DNA from: Haliclona indistincta
Lineage: Eukaryota > Porifera > Demospongiae > Haplosclerida > Chalinidae
Length of the DNA stretch: 64,000 bases
Direction of reading: 5' to 3'
Assembly: GCA_964017065.1 (NCBI GenBank)
Contig: OZ024784.1
Coordinates: 6,987,152 to 7,051,151, forward strand
The translations under genes were made by a program, and so were the position numbers. Numbering within the stretch: position 1 is the first letter of the stretch; each line of letters begins with the position of its first letter. Of this stretch, positions 47,632-58,501 are shown one piece after another. Below the pieces are notes generated by a model. That model saw only the letters and a list, made by a program, of their open reading frames with translations. It was not told the DNA's origin and made no database searches.

Positions 47632-48711
47632 TTAAATTTTCAGCACATTTCTAATGCTAACTAGAGTAGTGTCAATATCTTCAGTAGAGATATGGTAGTT
47701 GACCACAGCACGTATCAGTGGACCTGTCACTGGTAGTATCCTAACTACAGTTCCATCATCAGTAGGTACCTCCAGTCTAGCACAGAACTCATCTGGTGTA
47801 AGATCAGACCTATTGAGCTGGAAAACTACAATGTTAGACTGGACTGTAGCTGAGTCTATCTGTACACCTTGCTCTGACATAGCGGCCAGACCAACAGCAA
47901 GCCTTTTGGCATTGCTATGGTCCTCATGTAGACGGAGACGCATTACATCCAGAGAGATGATTCCAGCAGCTGCTATCACTCCAGCCTGTCGCATACCTCC
48001 TCCAAGAGCTTTCCTAACATTGTGAGCAGCAGCAATAAATTCCTTAGAACCAAGGACTAACGAACCAACTGGGGCAGCCAAGCCTTTAGAGAGACAAAAA
48101 CTGACAGAATCGGCATGTTTTACCAAATCAGCAGCAGGGACACCAAGAGAAGTTGCTGCATTAAACAGGCGAGCACCATCAACATGAATCTTGACACCAA
48201 ACTTAGACGTAATTGCTGCCAGTTTATCCATGTATAGAGCAGTGATTGGCTGACCTCCCATAAAGTTATGAGTGTTTTCCACACAGACTAGCTTTGTCAG
48301 TGTAGAGTGCCCATCATGAGTTTCTGTTGATATTCTGCTGCTCACTTCGTCAAGATCAAGTGTGCCATCTGACTGGTTCTTGATAATGCGAGGAAAGACT
48401 CCGCCAAGTTGAGCCACGCCTCCTTGTTCCCACATGGCGATGTGAGACCGATCTCCAATGATCGCTTCCTCCCCACGTCTAGTACAGTGGCACAACACAG
48501 CAATCAAGTTGGCCATTGTTCCTGAAGGAACATATAGAGCAGCTTCTTTTTTGAGCAAGTCAGCTGCCTTTTGTTGCAACAAGTTTACAGTTGGGTCGTC
48601 TCCATACACGTCATCTCCTACTTCAGCGTCTGCCATAGCTTTTCTCATCTCAACGGTCGGTTTAGTGACTGTGTCACTACGCATATCTATCACGCAACGT
48701 ACAGACGACAT
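47632..48711 (-). CDS. Low-specificity L-threonine aldolase, intronless
   Basis: This is a fold-type I PLP enzyme that cleaves threonine or allo-threonine to glycine and acetaldehyde. It has about 359 residues from the ATG at 48711. Motifs: DMRSDTVTKPTVEMRKAMA, VGDDVYGDDPTVN, ALYVPSGTMANLIAVL, ENTHNFMGG, KIHVDGARLFNAA, the PLP lysine in SVSFCLSKGLAAPVGS, and ALGGGMRQAGVIAAAG. All catalytic elements look intact. It has no intron, unlike most genes here, which could mean retrocopying, intron loss or old transfer; animal orthologues exist, so transfer is not needed. It is tandem with PTPA (83 bp from PTPA's start to its stop) and divergent from the golgin gene. Confidence 0.94.
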   Translation of the reverse strand: MSSVRCVIDMRSDTVTKPTVEMRKAMADAEVGDDVYGDDPTVNLLQQKAADLLKKEAALYVPSGTMANLIAVLCHCTRRGEEAIIGDRSHIAMWEQGGVAQLGGVFPRIIKNQSDGTLDLDEVSSRISTETHDGHSTLTKLVCVENTHNFMGGQPITALYMDKLAAITSKFGVKIHVDGARLFNAATSLGVPAADLVKHADSVSFCLSKGLAAPVGSLVLGSKEFIAAAHNVRKALGGGMRQAGVIAAAGIISLDVMRLRLHEDHSNAKRLAVGLAAMSEQGVQIDSATVQSNIVVFQLNRSDLTPDEFCARLEVPTDDGTVVRILPVTGPLIRAVVNYHISTEDIDTTLVSIRNVLKI

Positions 48712-48910
48712 TGCTCGCTGGTGAAGGGTAGTACCACTGAGTCGACAAGAGGTCACAAAAAAAACTCATAAGTTGTACACGTGAGCAATGACGCACTCAA
48801 TCTCAGCTCTACGTTTCATTTTCCCGCCTTTTCTAAACAATGCCCCTATTATATACCGTATAAGTTCAAATATCCAGTTTGGTGAAATCTAAAATCTTCC
48901 ATAGGAAACG
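48712..48910. promoter_or_regulatory. Putative bidirectional promoter (threonine aldolase / golgin)
   Basis: 199 bp between divergent start codons. It includes TTCCCGCC (E2F-like, about 48823) and ATATACCGTATAAG near 48851. Neither was tested further. Confidence 0.4.
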
Positions 48911-51883
48911 ATGTTCAAGAAACTCAAGCAAAAAATCGAAGCTGGAGAAGAAGAGAGACTATTCTTCCCTCCCAACAAGACACCAGGATCTGCTGTACGA
49001 TCACCTTCAGCCAATGATGCCGCTCTATCGTTTACACTCGCTTCACCAGCTCACATTCAACCATTAAGTTCTCAACAATATGTGTCCAACTCTCCTGTAA
49101 AGAGTGATGCCTTAAAAAGTAGTCTTTCAATTGATAAGGAAGAGACAATACAAGATCTGCATCAAAACGATAACTTTGCCATTCAGCATTCTACTGAAAA
49201 TGCTCTGGTATCTGGTGACGACGACCAATCCGGCTCTAGCAGTCACATGGAGGAAATGGTCAGCTGTTGGTAAATTAACTAGTCTGAAATTGTCAATCTC
49301 TATTGCAAGACTTGTGAAGTTAAATATTTTAATTTTTAGAACGTTAAGCTCAAGGAAATACAACAAGAAAGACAGCAGCAGCAGTTGGAGCATACTAAAC
49401 AAGTGGCGGGACTACAGGATGTTGTATCACAACTAACAGAAGAGTTAGCTCTCATGAGGGAACAATACGAGAGACTTCAAGAGGAGAAGCTTGTGTCTGA
49501 GGTGCACCTACAGCAGCAGGTGTATGAGCTACAATCCTCATTAGAACAAGTAGGTCAACTTTTTTCTTTCTCTGTCATTAATTTTGATGAACTTTTGCAG
49601 TCAGAGACAGAAGTAAAAAGATTATCTGCTCAAGTACCTGAGCTGAATCAGACTGTGGAGAGACTCACTGAAAGGTTGGTATATTCAGGTAAAGAATAAG
49701 TGCATGTAATTTGTTCCAATAGATTGCAGCTGTATAGTAGCTATTCACAGGATGAAGTAGTAAAGAAATTACAATCAAAAGTCAGTGAAATAAGATTGCT
49801 TGCTTGCTGTGAGTACTGCTGTCTTGTAGGTCGGCATGCTAGAAAAGGCGGTGCGAGAAAGAGATGTAGAGATCACTATTTATGAGTCAAGGGTAAGGCC
49901 CTGTGTGTGATATCATGTTCAGATTTCTTGTTGTTGGCACAGATGGCAGCTCAGAATCAGCAGCGAATGGAAGAACAAGAGAGCTCATCGAATACTGTGG
50001 TCTGTACTATTTCTTTTACAGTTTCTTAGTTTTCTTGTTCTTTTAGCAAGAACTAAAGAGGGCTGTTGCAAATCTCACACAGAGAGTGGAAGAGCGACAA
50101 ACCAAGACAGACAAGTTGTATCAGGAGCTACAGGAGAAAGAGGCAATTGTTGTTGATGTCAGTAGATCTTTGTCACATCAAAAAAATGAGACGCAGAAAC
50201 TAGAACATCAGGTTAGTAGAGGAGGCAAGATGAGTGAATGGAATTTGTGATGTTTGTAGTTAAAAGAAGAGAAAGAGACCCATTCTGGACAAACACAAGA
50301 GCTGGTAGCTGAGCATAGGAAAGCACTGACTGCAGTTGAACAAGAGCTTAGTACAACTAAAAACCAACTGACAGGTAGTTTTTCATAAACTTAGGTTCAT
50401 CTCTTTTTACTGACTTTTCATTGACATCAGAGGCAGAGCAACAGCTTGAAAGGATGGTAAGAGAGCTGCCAACATTCCCTGTCACTAGAGCAGTACTGGA
50501 AGGATACTCTCGGGCTCACCTCTTCAACTCATTCCCTACTATTCTTCGAGCTCCTGGTGGTGTGTATAGGAAGGACAATGCTCCCTTGCTCTCGCCCAAT
50601 GGAACTGAAGATGGCAGCCATCGTGTACTGTCACGCTCTCGTCACTCATCGGCTTCTTCAGATGAGAATGAGGAAGATGGACAAGAACAACCTGCCGTCC
50701 TTCATGTCCAGAATCATTTATACTCTGAAAAACTTGAACAACCACACTCACAAATAAATGAACAGGTATGAAAGTGACAATATGATTTCTGTCACACATT
50801 ATCATAGAAAATAACTTGAAAATATGTACAAAACATTAGTGATGTTTAAAATAAACCATGTTGTATATAAGTAGTGTATACATTTTGTTGTTGTTTGATG
50901 ACGTCATTGTTATGATGTTGCTTATGTAATCACCAATTTTTTCCTTAAAAAAACCTGAGTGGTCAGGGTTTAAATACACTGTAGTATTGGTACAGATTAG
51001 GGATTGCTACTGATATTATTAAGGGGTGGGATGTAGTTATTAGTGACTCTGTAAGGGAGAGATGTGGTATGAAGGGATACTTTGTTTATTATCCAATCAG
51101 CTGCTGAAGCTGCAGAGTGAAAATGAAAGACTAGAAGAGGAATTATCAGAAAAGAGGAAGGTGAGATTAAGAGAATGCTGTCGGCTGTGATTCAACACCT
51201 TCTCTCACTCTCAGACTATCAGACTACAGCAGCAAACTATTTCTGATGTCAAAAAGACATTGACTAGGGAACTATCACAGAAGGCACAGGTATCATCAGA
51301 GGCTCCTGTTTTTCCACCGCCTCCTCTTTCGATCCCTCAACTGCAACCAGACACACTCACTTCCATTAGCTTAACGACAACTGATCTCAACTTTGAGTAT
51401 CTTCCTGTTAATGTACTGTTATACTATAGTAATGGTTTTAAGAATACATAACCAGAATTTGTAGCATTGCAATTTCTATTGGTGTTCCCACACTTAGTCC
51501 TTTGTAGAAACACTTTAACACTCTGTTAGGTATTTAAAGAATGTTGTTCTTCGATTTCTTTGCTGCAGAGAAGACGAGGTATGCAAGCAAGTTTCATTCT
51601 TGGATTTATTTTCCTGATTTTTCTACAGGCATGTCAACTTGTGCGAGCAGTGTCCACATTACTGAAGCTCAACACAGAGGAAGAACAGTATGTGAAAGAC
51701 TACCTACAGTATAAGGTTTGTGTACATGGTTTGGTATAGCGATTATTGGTCATGGTTTAGGTATTTCTAAATTAGTTGTTGGTTTCATGCTGTATTGAGC
51801 TTTTGATTAGTTGTGCTTTACATCCACAGATGTCCTGGTTTGGTCGCGTACCAGCACCACCTAAATCAGCAGTGAAAAAGTAA
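48911..51883 (+). CDS. GOLGA1: Golgin-97-like GRIP-domain coiled-coil protein
   Basis: This is a trans-Golgi tether. The N-terminus MFKKLKQKIEAGEE is the amphipathic start shared by golgin-97 and golgin-245, which in those proteins captures TBC1D23-linked vesicles. A Ser/Pro-rich stretch follows, then coiled coil (for example LTEELALMREQYERLQEEKL, DELQ/E-rich exons to about 51300). The end is a GRIP domain: DLNFE-YLKNVVLRFLCCRE, ACQLVRAVSTLLKLNTEEEQ, and YKMSWFGRVPAPPKSAV, the last matching golgin-97 best. The GRIP tyrosine needed for Arl1 binding is present (NFEY). About 15 exons. The donor after AACTTTGA (about 51394) is set by the GRIP reading frame. Confidence 0.85.
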
Positions 51884-52300
51884 ATTATTATGGATCACTA
51901 AACTAATAGATTTATTTTTCAATTTCTTGAAGTGATTGTATTGCCGTTGATAAGAATGTCAGTAATGCGACCACAGTTTCCTAGTACTTAGCTCTCAGCG
52001 ACAGAACAGTATTAGGTGTAGAGGATAGGGGATCCATGTTCCATATGTACACTCCGCCACGAAATGAACTACATGCAAACCTGCGAAATAATAATACCAA
52101 ACTAAGTTATATTCCTGATCAATCAGGGTTTCATACAGTGGGGGTGCCTGGGATTCCCCCCCCCCCCACCTGGAATTTCACTAAATCATACATAATTTGT
52201 GTATCTAACTAGGCAACGAATTTGTATAATAGCATATATGCCCCAGACCCCCTGCTGTTATGTTTCCCCCTGGCATGAAACCCTGTCAATGCATGCTGGC
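51884..52300. other. Convergent 3' flanks of golgin and WDR31-like gene
   Basis: This gap contains a MITE (52124-52285, listed separately) and is otherwise unremarkable AT-rich 3' flank. Confidence 0.6.
52124..52285. mobile_element. MITE with CAGGGTTTCAT termini and TCAAT duplication
   Basis: A 162-bp element. CAGGGTTTCAT at the left matches ATGAAACCCTG at the right. TCAAT flanks both ends (52119-52123 and 52286-52290), a 5-bp target duplication. A run of 13-14 C lies inside. It ends 15 bp before the stop codon of the WDR31-like gene, so it probably contributes to that gene's 3' UTR. Confidence 0.75.
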
Positions 52301-53859
52301 TCACAGTCCAGGGGACAGTAGTTCAATAGAGGTGAGAGGACCTGCTCCAGCAACATACTCCGAGGCTAGGCAATCTGCAATAAGACAACGGGTGTGAATT
52401 AGCAAGCGTAGAGTGTCAATGACTAGGCAAGTGATGTTAATACCTTGTCTGTTCTGTTCCCATACTCTGAGAGTACTATCACTGGAACATGACACAATAC
52501 TGCATTGGATGCATTGTGGAGTGTCGTCATAAACACCCCCACACACACTGACCATTCTGATGTGCTGTCTTGCATTTTGTGATCATCTGAGAGAGGCAAG
52601 AACTTACAGCTATGGACATTTCCATTGTGTCCAGAATATTCCCTCAAGCAAGACGATTGTCTTCTGTCCCATAACTAGAGAGTGATATTAATGCTGCTGA
52701 TAAGCACCGTGATAAAGGCACCACTTACCAGTACTTCTCCTCCAGTGTGAGGTGATCCGCTACACCCGCTAGCAAAATACATTCCATCACCAGACACAGC
52801 ACAACACATCTTCATAGACAGGATGAATAATGACTAACATCAGTGCACGAGTGTTACCTGAATGTTCCGCATCTCAGGTAGTTTTTGAGCAACAGAACAA
52901 CTCCTGATGTCCCACACTTTCAGTGACTTGTCTTCACTTGACTGTAGTACATATGGCTCTGATCCAACCCAGCACATGTCTGTACACTATCATTAATAAA
53001 CGAAAGGTAGATTAATAAAATTGAGTTAATCTCTCACTAAATTTCTGGTAATCTCGTGTTGATCTGACAAACAGCCAATCTGTAGGTCCCAAACACATAC
53101 CAAGTTGTCTCTTGAGCCTGAGATCAGCAGATTTGAATAAGCTGCAGAGACAATAATGGTAAGAAGTGAAATGATAATGAGAAGGTGATACCTGGGCTAG
53201 AAACTAATCCCATCACACTCATTGTGTGACCTTCCAGCGTGAAGCTGACTTCTTCCACTCCCCTCTTCTCAAACTCCACCCATTGCCAGCAGTGGATGAC
53301 TCCATCCCTGCTACCACCAACAATCAAGCAGGGAACACTGCTGTGACACAGCTAAAGATATAAACCATTACCCTTAATTACTAAGCATCTTGCTGACATG
53401 TACATAACTAATTATAGTGACAAGCAAATCTGATTGGTGTGCAGCTATATGATAGGCTATGTATACTGAACTTTGCTAACTGTTATCTGTCTAGCTAGCA
53501 CGAGTAGTGTTTTTTGACAACGGAAAATGTTGTACGTCTAATTGTGGTACATGTAGTCTATGTATACACACACCTTGGTTAGTTCACCGGATGGTACTAT
53601 CCATTCTTGCTTAACTACATGCTTGTCCCACTCGTACACAAAGAGTTGCTGTTTTTTGTTTTATGAGTGACATCATTGCATGCATAAACAATCAGACCTG
53701 ATCTCCACCTCCAGAAGCTAGATGGTTGGAGTCTACTGCACATAACGCGTGGATAGGCCCAGAATGGAGTGGGCGAATACCCATGGTCCTCTCATCACTA
53801 CTAATGTAGCTTGTAGACGGGTCTTCGTTCGTTCTCTTTGTAGACATGCATTTTCCCAT
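52301..53859 (-). CDS. WDR31: WD40-repeat protein, WDR31-like
   Basis: A beta-propeller protein of about eight exons. The start at 53859 gives MGKCMSTKRTNED; Gly2 with Cys4 suggests N-myristoylation and palmitoylation, and human WDR31 also begins MGK. Repeats in order: IHALCAVDSNHLASGGGDQ, LIVGGSRDGVIHCWQW, LLISGSRDNLVCVWD, DMCWVGSEPYVLQSSEDKSL then KVWDIRS, GGEVLLWDRRQSSCLREYSG, SVVSCSSDSTLRVWEQ, and the end AGPLTSIELLSPG. The unusual CWV..EPY.LQ.SEDK blade and the GPLTS end match WDR31, a ciliary protein thought to help regulate ciliary GTPase/IFT traffic. Head to head with the DED-caspase (234 bp). Confidence 0.8.
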
Positions 53860-54093
53860 TGCTGAAACCCCGCCTTCAAACAGGCTAGCTAGTACTAGTA
53901 AATATTAGAGAGGTGTGGCCAGTGTTAGACAAAGCTAGATAGCTGCCGTGTCTCGTGCCGTGTCGACGATTATTTTTTCATAGACCAGCAGGAAAATAAT
54001 CAGGGGTATTCCCTGTTGCATTTGGTGTCACGGGCTGTCCCTGTCAGTGTCACAAGAAGAGTGGTTCAGCCATTAAGCGGCAGTTAGTGATAG
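53860..54093. promoter_or_regulatory. Putative bidirectional promoter (WDR31-like / DED-caspase A)
   Basis: 234 bp between divergent start codons, including the GC-richer stretch at 53940-54060. No TATA box was recognised. Confidence 0.4.
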
Positions 54094-56422
54094 ATGGAGG
54101 AGAAACTGAGCTTTCGGCGAGCTCTCAATCGTATCGGCCAAGAATTAAGTCGACAAGACCAGGAAAATTTGAAGTTTATGTGTAAAGATGTCGTTCCTGA
54201 GTCGAGACTAGAAAAATGCCGTTCGTCGCTGGATTTGTTTGTTGCTCTGGAGGAGCGAGGTCATCTCAGCAAAGACAACTTGGATTTTCTTACCAACTGT
54301 ATAGCCACCATTGATCGCTATCCCATCCTTTCCCATCTAAAAACCGCCGGTTTCTCTGTTCCTGATCCCGTAATAAACGGCTCCTCGCCTCAACATTCCC
54401 CAGGAGAGCACAAGACACGGACCACGCCCGACGAGTTCAGAAAGCTTCTGATGCAAATCAGCCAACAGCTGCGTAGCCACGAAGTGGACAGATTGGCGTA
54501 CAGTTGGTGCGAGCCATATCTTGGTACAAGCAGAGATAACATCTACTCCTGCACCCAGCTGTTTACCCTAATGCAGCAACGAAATGTTATCACACCAACT
54601 AACCTCGATTGCCTCTATTCCGAGTTGAATGAGAATGGCCGATTTGATCTAATGCAGTTGATTGAGGATTATCTACTTAGGACAGGGCAAGCAAAAAGCT
54701 CAGGACACTTTGGCATTGGTGGTAAGTAGTACATTATGTATATGGTGATAAGATTCCAGTGCCGAGTGACGTGACTGGAATGCGTGCCAAATTTGGTTGT
54801 AAACAAATTTCAGCAAAGCTGTTGAAACGCAAGATTGTATTCTGCCCCACCAATAAGTACAATATCCTGCTTTTTCTGATTCTGCTTATTTTCAGAATGA
54901 ATTTTGTTTATTCAAATGGTCTTATAAATACATTCACCAATTCCATTTATGGTAGTGTTTTAGCACTGAAAAGTTTCATTGTTTGTCAGTGGCTAAATTG
55001 TGTTCTCAATACTTCCTCTTGATAGGTAATTCAATAAATCCTCCAAGCTATGAGCGTATCCAGTCAGACCCTATCACAGGTCTTCACCAAAGACCAGACA
55101 ACATATCCATTCCTTCCACTCCTTCCAGCAGCAGTTTTATCTCTTCTACCTATACCACACCTACACCAGTAAGCGAAGAGGCTTTGGTTAGATATCCACC
55201 TTCATTTCAGTACTCTAATCCTGGTCCACTGAGCTATCCACCTGGCGCAACACAGAAGCTTTCAGGATCCGATTGGCAGCCTTCTAGCCATCAACTCACA
55301 GACAATCCTGCCCACAAGGCACAATCTCAGGGCAGTGTCAAAGAAGACTCTCCCCCAGCACAATTTGGATATCATCAACCTCGTTTTCCTGTCCTAACCT
55401 TTCAATCAGATGAAGCACCTTTTGAACCTAATCAGTACTCCAAACTTGTGCAGATAAAGAACTCCGAACTAGCTCAGAAAGAGGGAGAGATTCGACAGCT
55501 AATGGGTCAACTTAATCATGCAACAACCATTCAAGATCGCCAAAATGAGGAGAATACTGAAATGATTCGAATGCACAAGCTAGCGATTGTTCAGCTGCAA
55601 GATGACCTGAAGCTAAAAAATTCTGAACTGAACAAACTAACGCAAGAAATGCGAGATCTCCACTCAGCCATATCAAACGGAGGAAAAGGTGAAGAATACT
55701 ATACAATGCCGAAAACGCCTCATGGAATTTGTCTCATCATAAACAACCACATGTTTCATCAAGTGGATCCTCGCTACGATGCTCTTAGTGATCGTGGTGG
55801 AGCACCTGTTGACCAGCGTAATCTTGTTCTAACATTCGAGTTCCTTCAGTACAAAGTTGAATCACACGAAAACTGCACCTCTGTTGAAATGATTGATTTG
55901 ATGAAGGAGATAAGTTCTCGTGATCACTCACGGTATGACAGCTTTGTCTGTTGCATTCTCTCACACGGAGAAGAAGGAAAGGTGTTTGGAGCAGATAGTC
56001 TACCTGTGGACCTAAGAGACGTCACTGCTCTCATCAAAGGGACCTTCTGTCGTACACTTATAGACAAGCCAAAACTTTTCTTTGTCCAGGCTTGTCGCGG
56101 GGAGGCTGAAGATCCAGGCATCAAGGTGCTCTCAGATGGCAATTCCAGTCTGCCCGTAGAGGCAGATTTTTTGTTTGGTTATGCCACACCTCCAGGAAAT
56201 GCAGCTTACCGAAGCCGACGTCATGGCTCGTGGTTTATCTCAGAGCTGTGCCAAGTGTTCTCTCAGGATTCTCAAGTCCTTGGTCTTGGCAGTATGATGA
56301 AGAAAGTAAACAGGAAAGTGTCAGACGCTTATACCAAAGAGGGTCACAAGCAGTGTACAGAAGTAGTTGACCGACTTCGAAAGGAGGTTCATTTTTTTCG
56401 TGACTTCACTCAGGGGAGATAA
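54094..56422 (+). CDS. DED-DED-coiled-coil-caspase (caspase-8/10-like initiator), catalytically intact
   Basis: Two exons, 54094-54721 and 55026-56422, join in phase for about 674 residues. Two death effector domains lie at about residues 5-82 and 113-193; the second ends with the RxDL motif (RFDL, 183-186) that drives DED filament contacts. A disordered Ser/Pro-rich linker (about 215-345) leads to a heptad-rich coiled coil (about 348-428), then the caspase domain from about 432. Catalytic His523 sits in ILSHGEEG and Cys566 in FVQACRGE; S1-pocket arginines are plausible in SDRGGAPVD and AAYRSRRHGSWF. VEAD before FLFGYAT is a plausible p20/p10 processing site. DED-mediated clustering would activate it, as for caspase-8, in apoptosis or immune signalling. 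The coiled coil between DEDs and protease is not part of vertebrate caspase-8/10. Confidence 0.93.
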
Positions 56423-58501
56423 CTAAAACACACACACACAAAGCAGTTCACCGTGAACTTAACTGGAACAACTATTTTATAGCATAATACAAAGCAATTG
56501 TGATGTATGTGTGCTTGTATCATTCTCAACTCTTTTAATGTGTTAACTCGTGATTTGCTACTATTATAGACATAACAGTGAGATAGTGGTATGCACTCTC
56601 GATGGATTAGTAGTTTGCATGCATCTTAGAAATTTGCGGAGGAGTGAAAAAGGGTGTAGCCTTAAGCAAGTGAACGATTATGTCTTTAAAAATTTGTTAT
56701 AATTATACTGTACTGTGTAATACACCACATATTTATCCAGTATGTACATATAAATGCTCATGTTGAGTTATGAGTCTACTTGACTTATTGTAACCTCTTG
56801 ATAGCAATAAGTTTATTGTAAATAAGATTTTCTGCCACCAAGGATTACATCATAGATACAGTATACCAACAGGGATTAGCAACGCCAATACATTTTGTAT
56901 TACGAGCTGATTTACATCCTCGTTACGGGTTAAATATTAACCGTTGCCTTGCAACGAGCTCGTTGCTAAGCTAGCTCTTGACGACTGTGCTAAAAAGAGT
57001 CACTGGCTCGGCACGTTGTCGAGCTCTGGTGATTGACTAGTACGTTCTGCCTACACTTTGATAGTAAAGGCGACTTGAGTACTGTTTCGTTTTGATCGCT
57101 AACAGTTTGTTGATCGCTAACAGTGAGTAACAAACAGTTTGTTTACTCAGTTGAAAAGTGGTTCTGTACCCGTTACTAGTTTTTAGTTGTGCTTCAGTCC
57201 ATTCTTTGCTGATAACATGTTAGTTCGTACATGTCCTCGTGAGAATAGCGCATTTTCTATTCTCGATCTCACACAGTGTAGCGCTGTCGCACTAGACAAA
57301 CTAAGGCGTTCAGTCCTACGGTACGGGTCTTTCTGTACCTCTTCTGACAATAGAAACACTCTGGCTGATCTTGTTTTCAGTTTATCCTCGAGAAGAAAGG
57401 CCGTTCTATGAGAATAACTGTGCTGAAAGAAGATCTTGCTTTTAACATTGGTTTTCTCGTGCTTTGAATCCTTCGTTGTACTGACAATTTTCCTGCATTC
57501 GCGCTACAGCAGTCCTATCCACACACGCGATTTGTCAAGCCATGCTATTTGGCGGGCACTATCTTCGCACGCTGTGCTCTAACACGTTGGAAATTTAACC
57601 CGTAACACGGATGTAGTTGAAATTCCTGTCCGTTGCTAATCCCTGTGAGTATTATTGTATCTATGATTACATGTAGTATTAACATGATGAAGTTGACCAA
57701 CAGCTTAGTGCCTGACATCATCAATAAAATTAATAATTTCTGGAAACGTACAGTTGTGAAGAGGCAAATCAATAACAACACATGCATGTTACATAATATT
57801 ATGTAGTGCCAATGTTGTGCTATCTTAACAGATAGTCGATTTAGTAAAAATAATGTAATGGAATTCCTTTAAAAGACCACACAGCAAGCCCAGCCATCTA
57901 CTACATCTTCTGTCTTCTACTTTTAAATGCCCAAACTAGAGCAATCCTACATATGCACACAGCCATATTAGTTTCTCATTCTTACAGCTGTCATAAAGAA
58001 TGGCAATTTGGTTATATAACACTCACTCAAGTGTAGATTAGCAATACAAGCCTAAAATTGCACCACAAATGTACCAACCTATTCACGGTCATGACTAGGT
58101 AGGTCAAAATTGAGAAAAGAAACAGATCTGCTTGCAAGTCCGAGTTATATCAGTCAGTGAGTATGCACTGCAGGACATGGACTCATGGAGGGATTACAAG
58201 TAGACTTTAAGGATGGTAGGAGGTCAGTTGAGCCCACTGACCCCCCTTGTCTGTGGGCTTGGTAGTAATACACTACACTCTATGCTATTACCATACTAGT
58301 TCGCTATTACATGATAATCGTAGTGGCTATTCAATAATAATGTCACTTCCGATTATCTATAATTAATAATGTGAGATTGTCCCAAGTTTTCCTATAAGGT
58401 ATTCTTCTAGTGTGCAGTCAGTATATATTATAAAGAGTGTTCAGTGTAAGCTAAACTACGCTTCGTGCATGCACATATAGGCTCTGGGGAGTCTCTCAGA
58501 C
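56423..58501. other. Intergenic between DED-caspase A and the four-DED gene
   Basis: 2.1 kb with an 817-bp transposon (56850-57666, listed separately). The rest is AT-rich. Around 58370-58500 is the likely promoter of the next gene, with TATATTATAAAG at about 58422-58434. No other gene is supported. Confidence 0.6.
56850..57666. mobile_element. Non-autonomous DNA transposon with TTACA duplication
   Basis: The ends TCATAGATACA...ACAGGGATTAGCAACG (about 37 bp) recur in reverse complement at the right end, with mismatches only in the middle. A second inverted block (TTACGGGTTAAAT / ATTTAACCCGTAA) lies inside. TTACA flanks both sides (56845-56849 and 57667-57671), a 5-bp target duplication. It has no transposase frame. 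The 5-bp duplication is shared with the MITE at 52124, though the ends differ. Confidence 0.75.
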
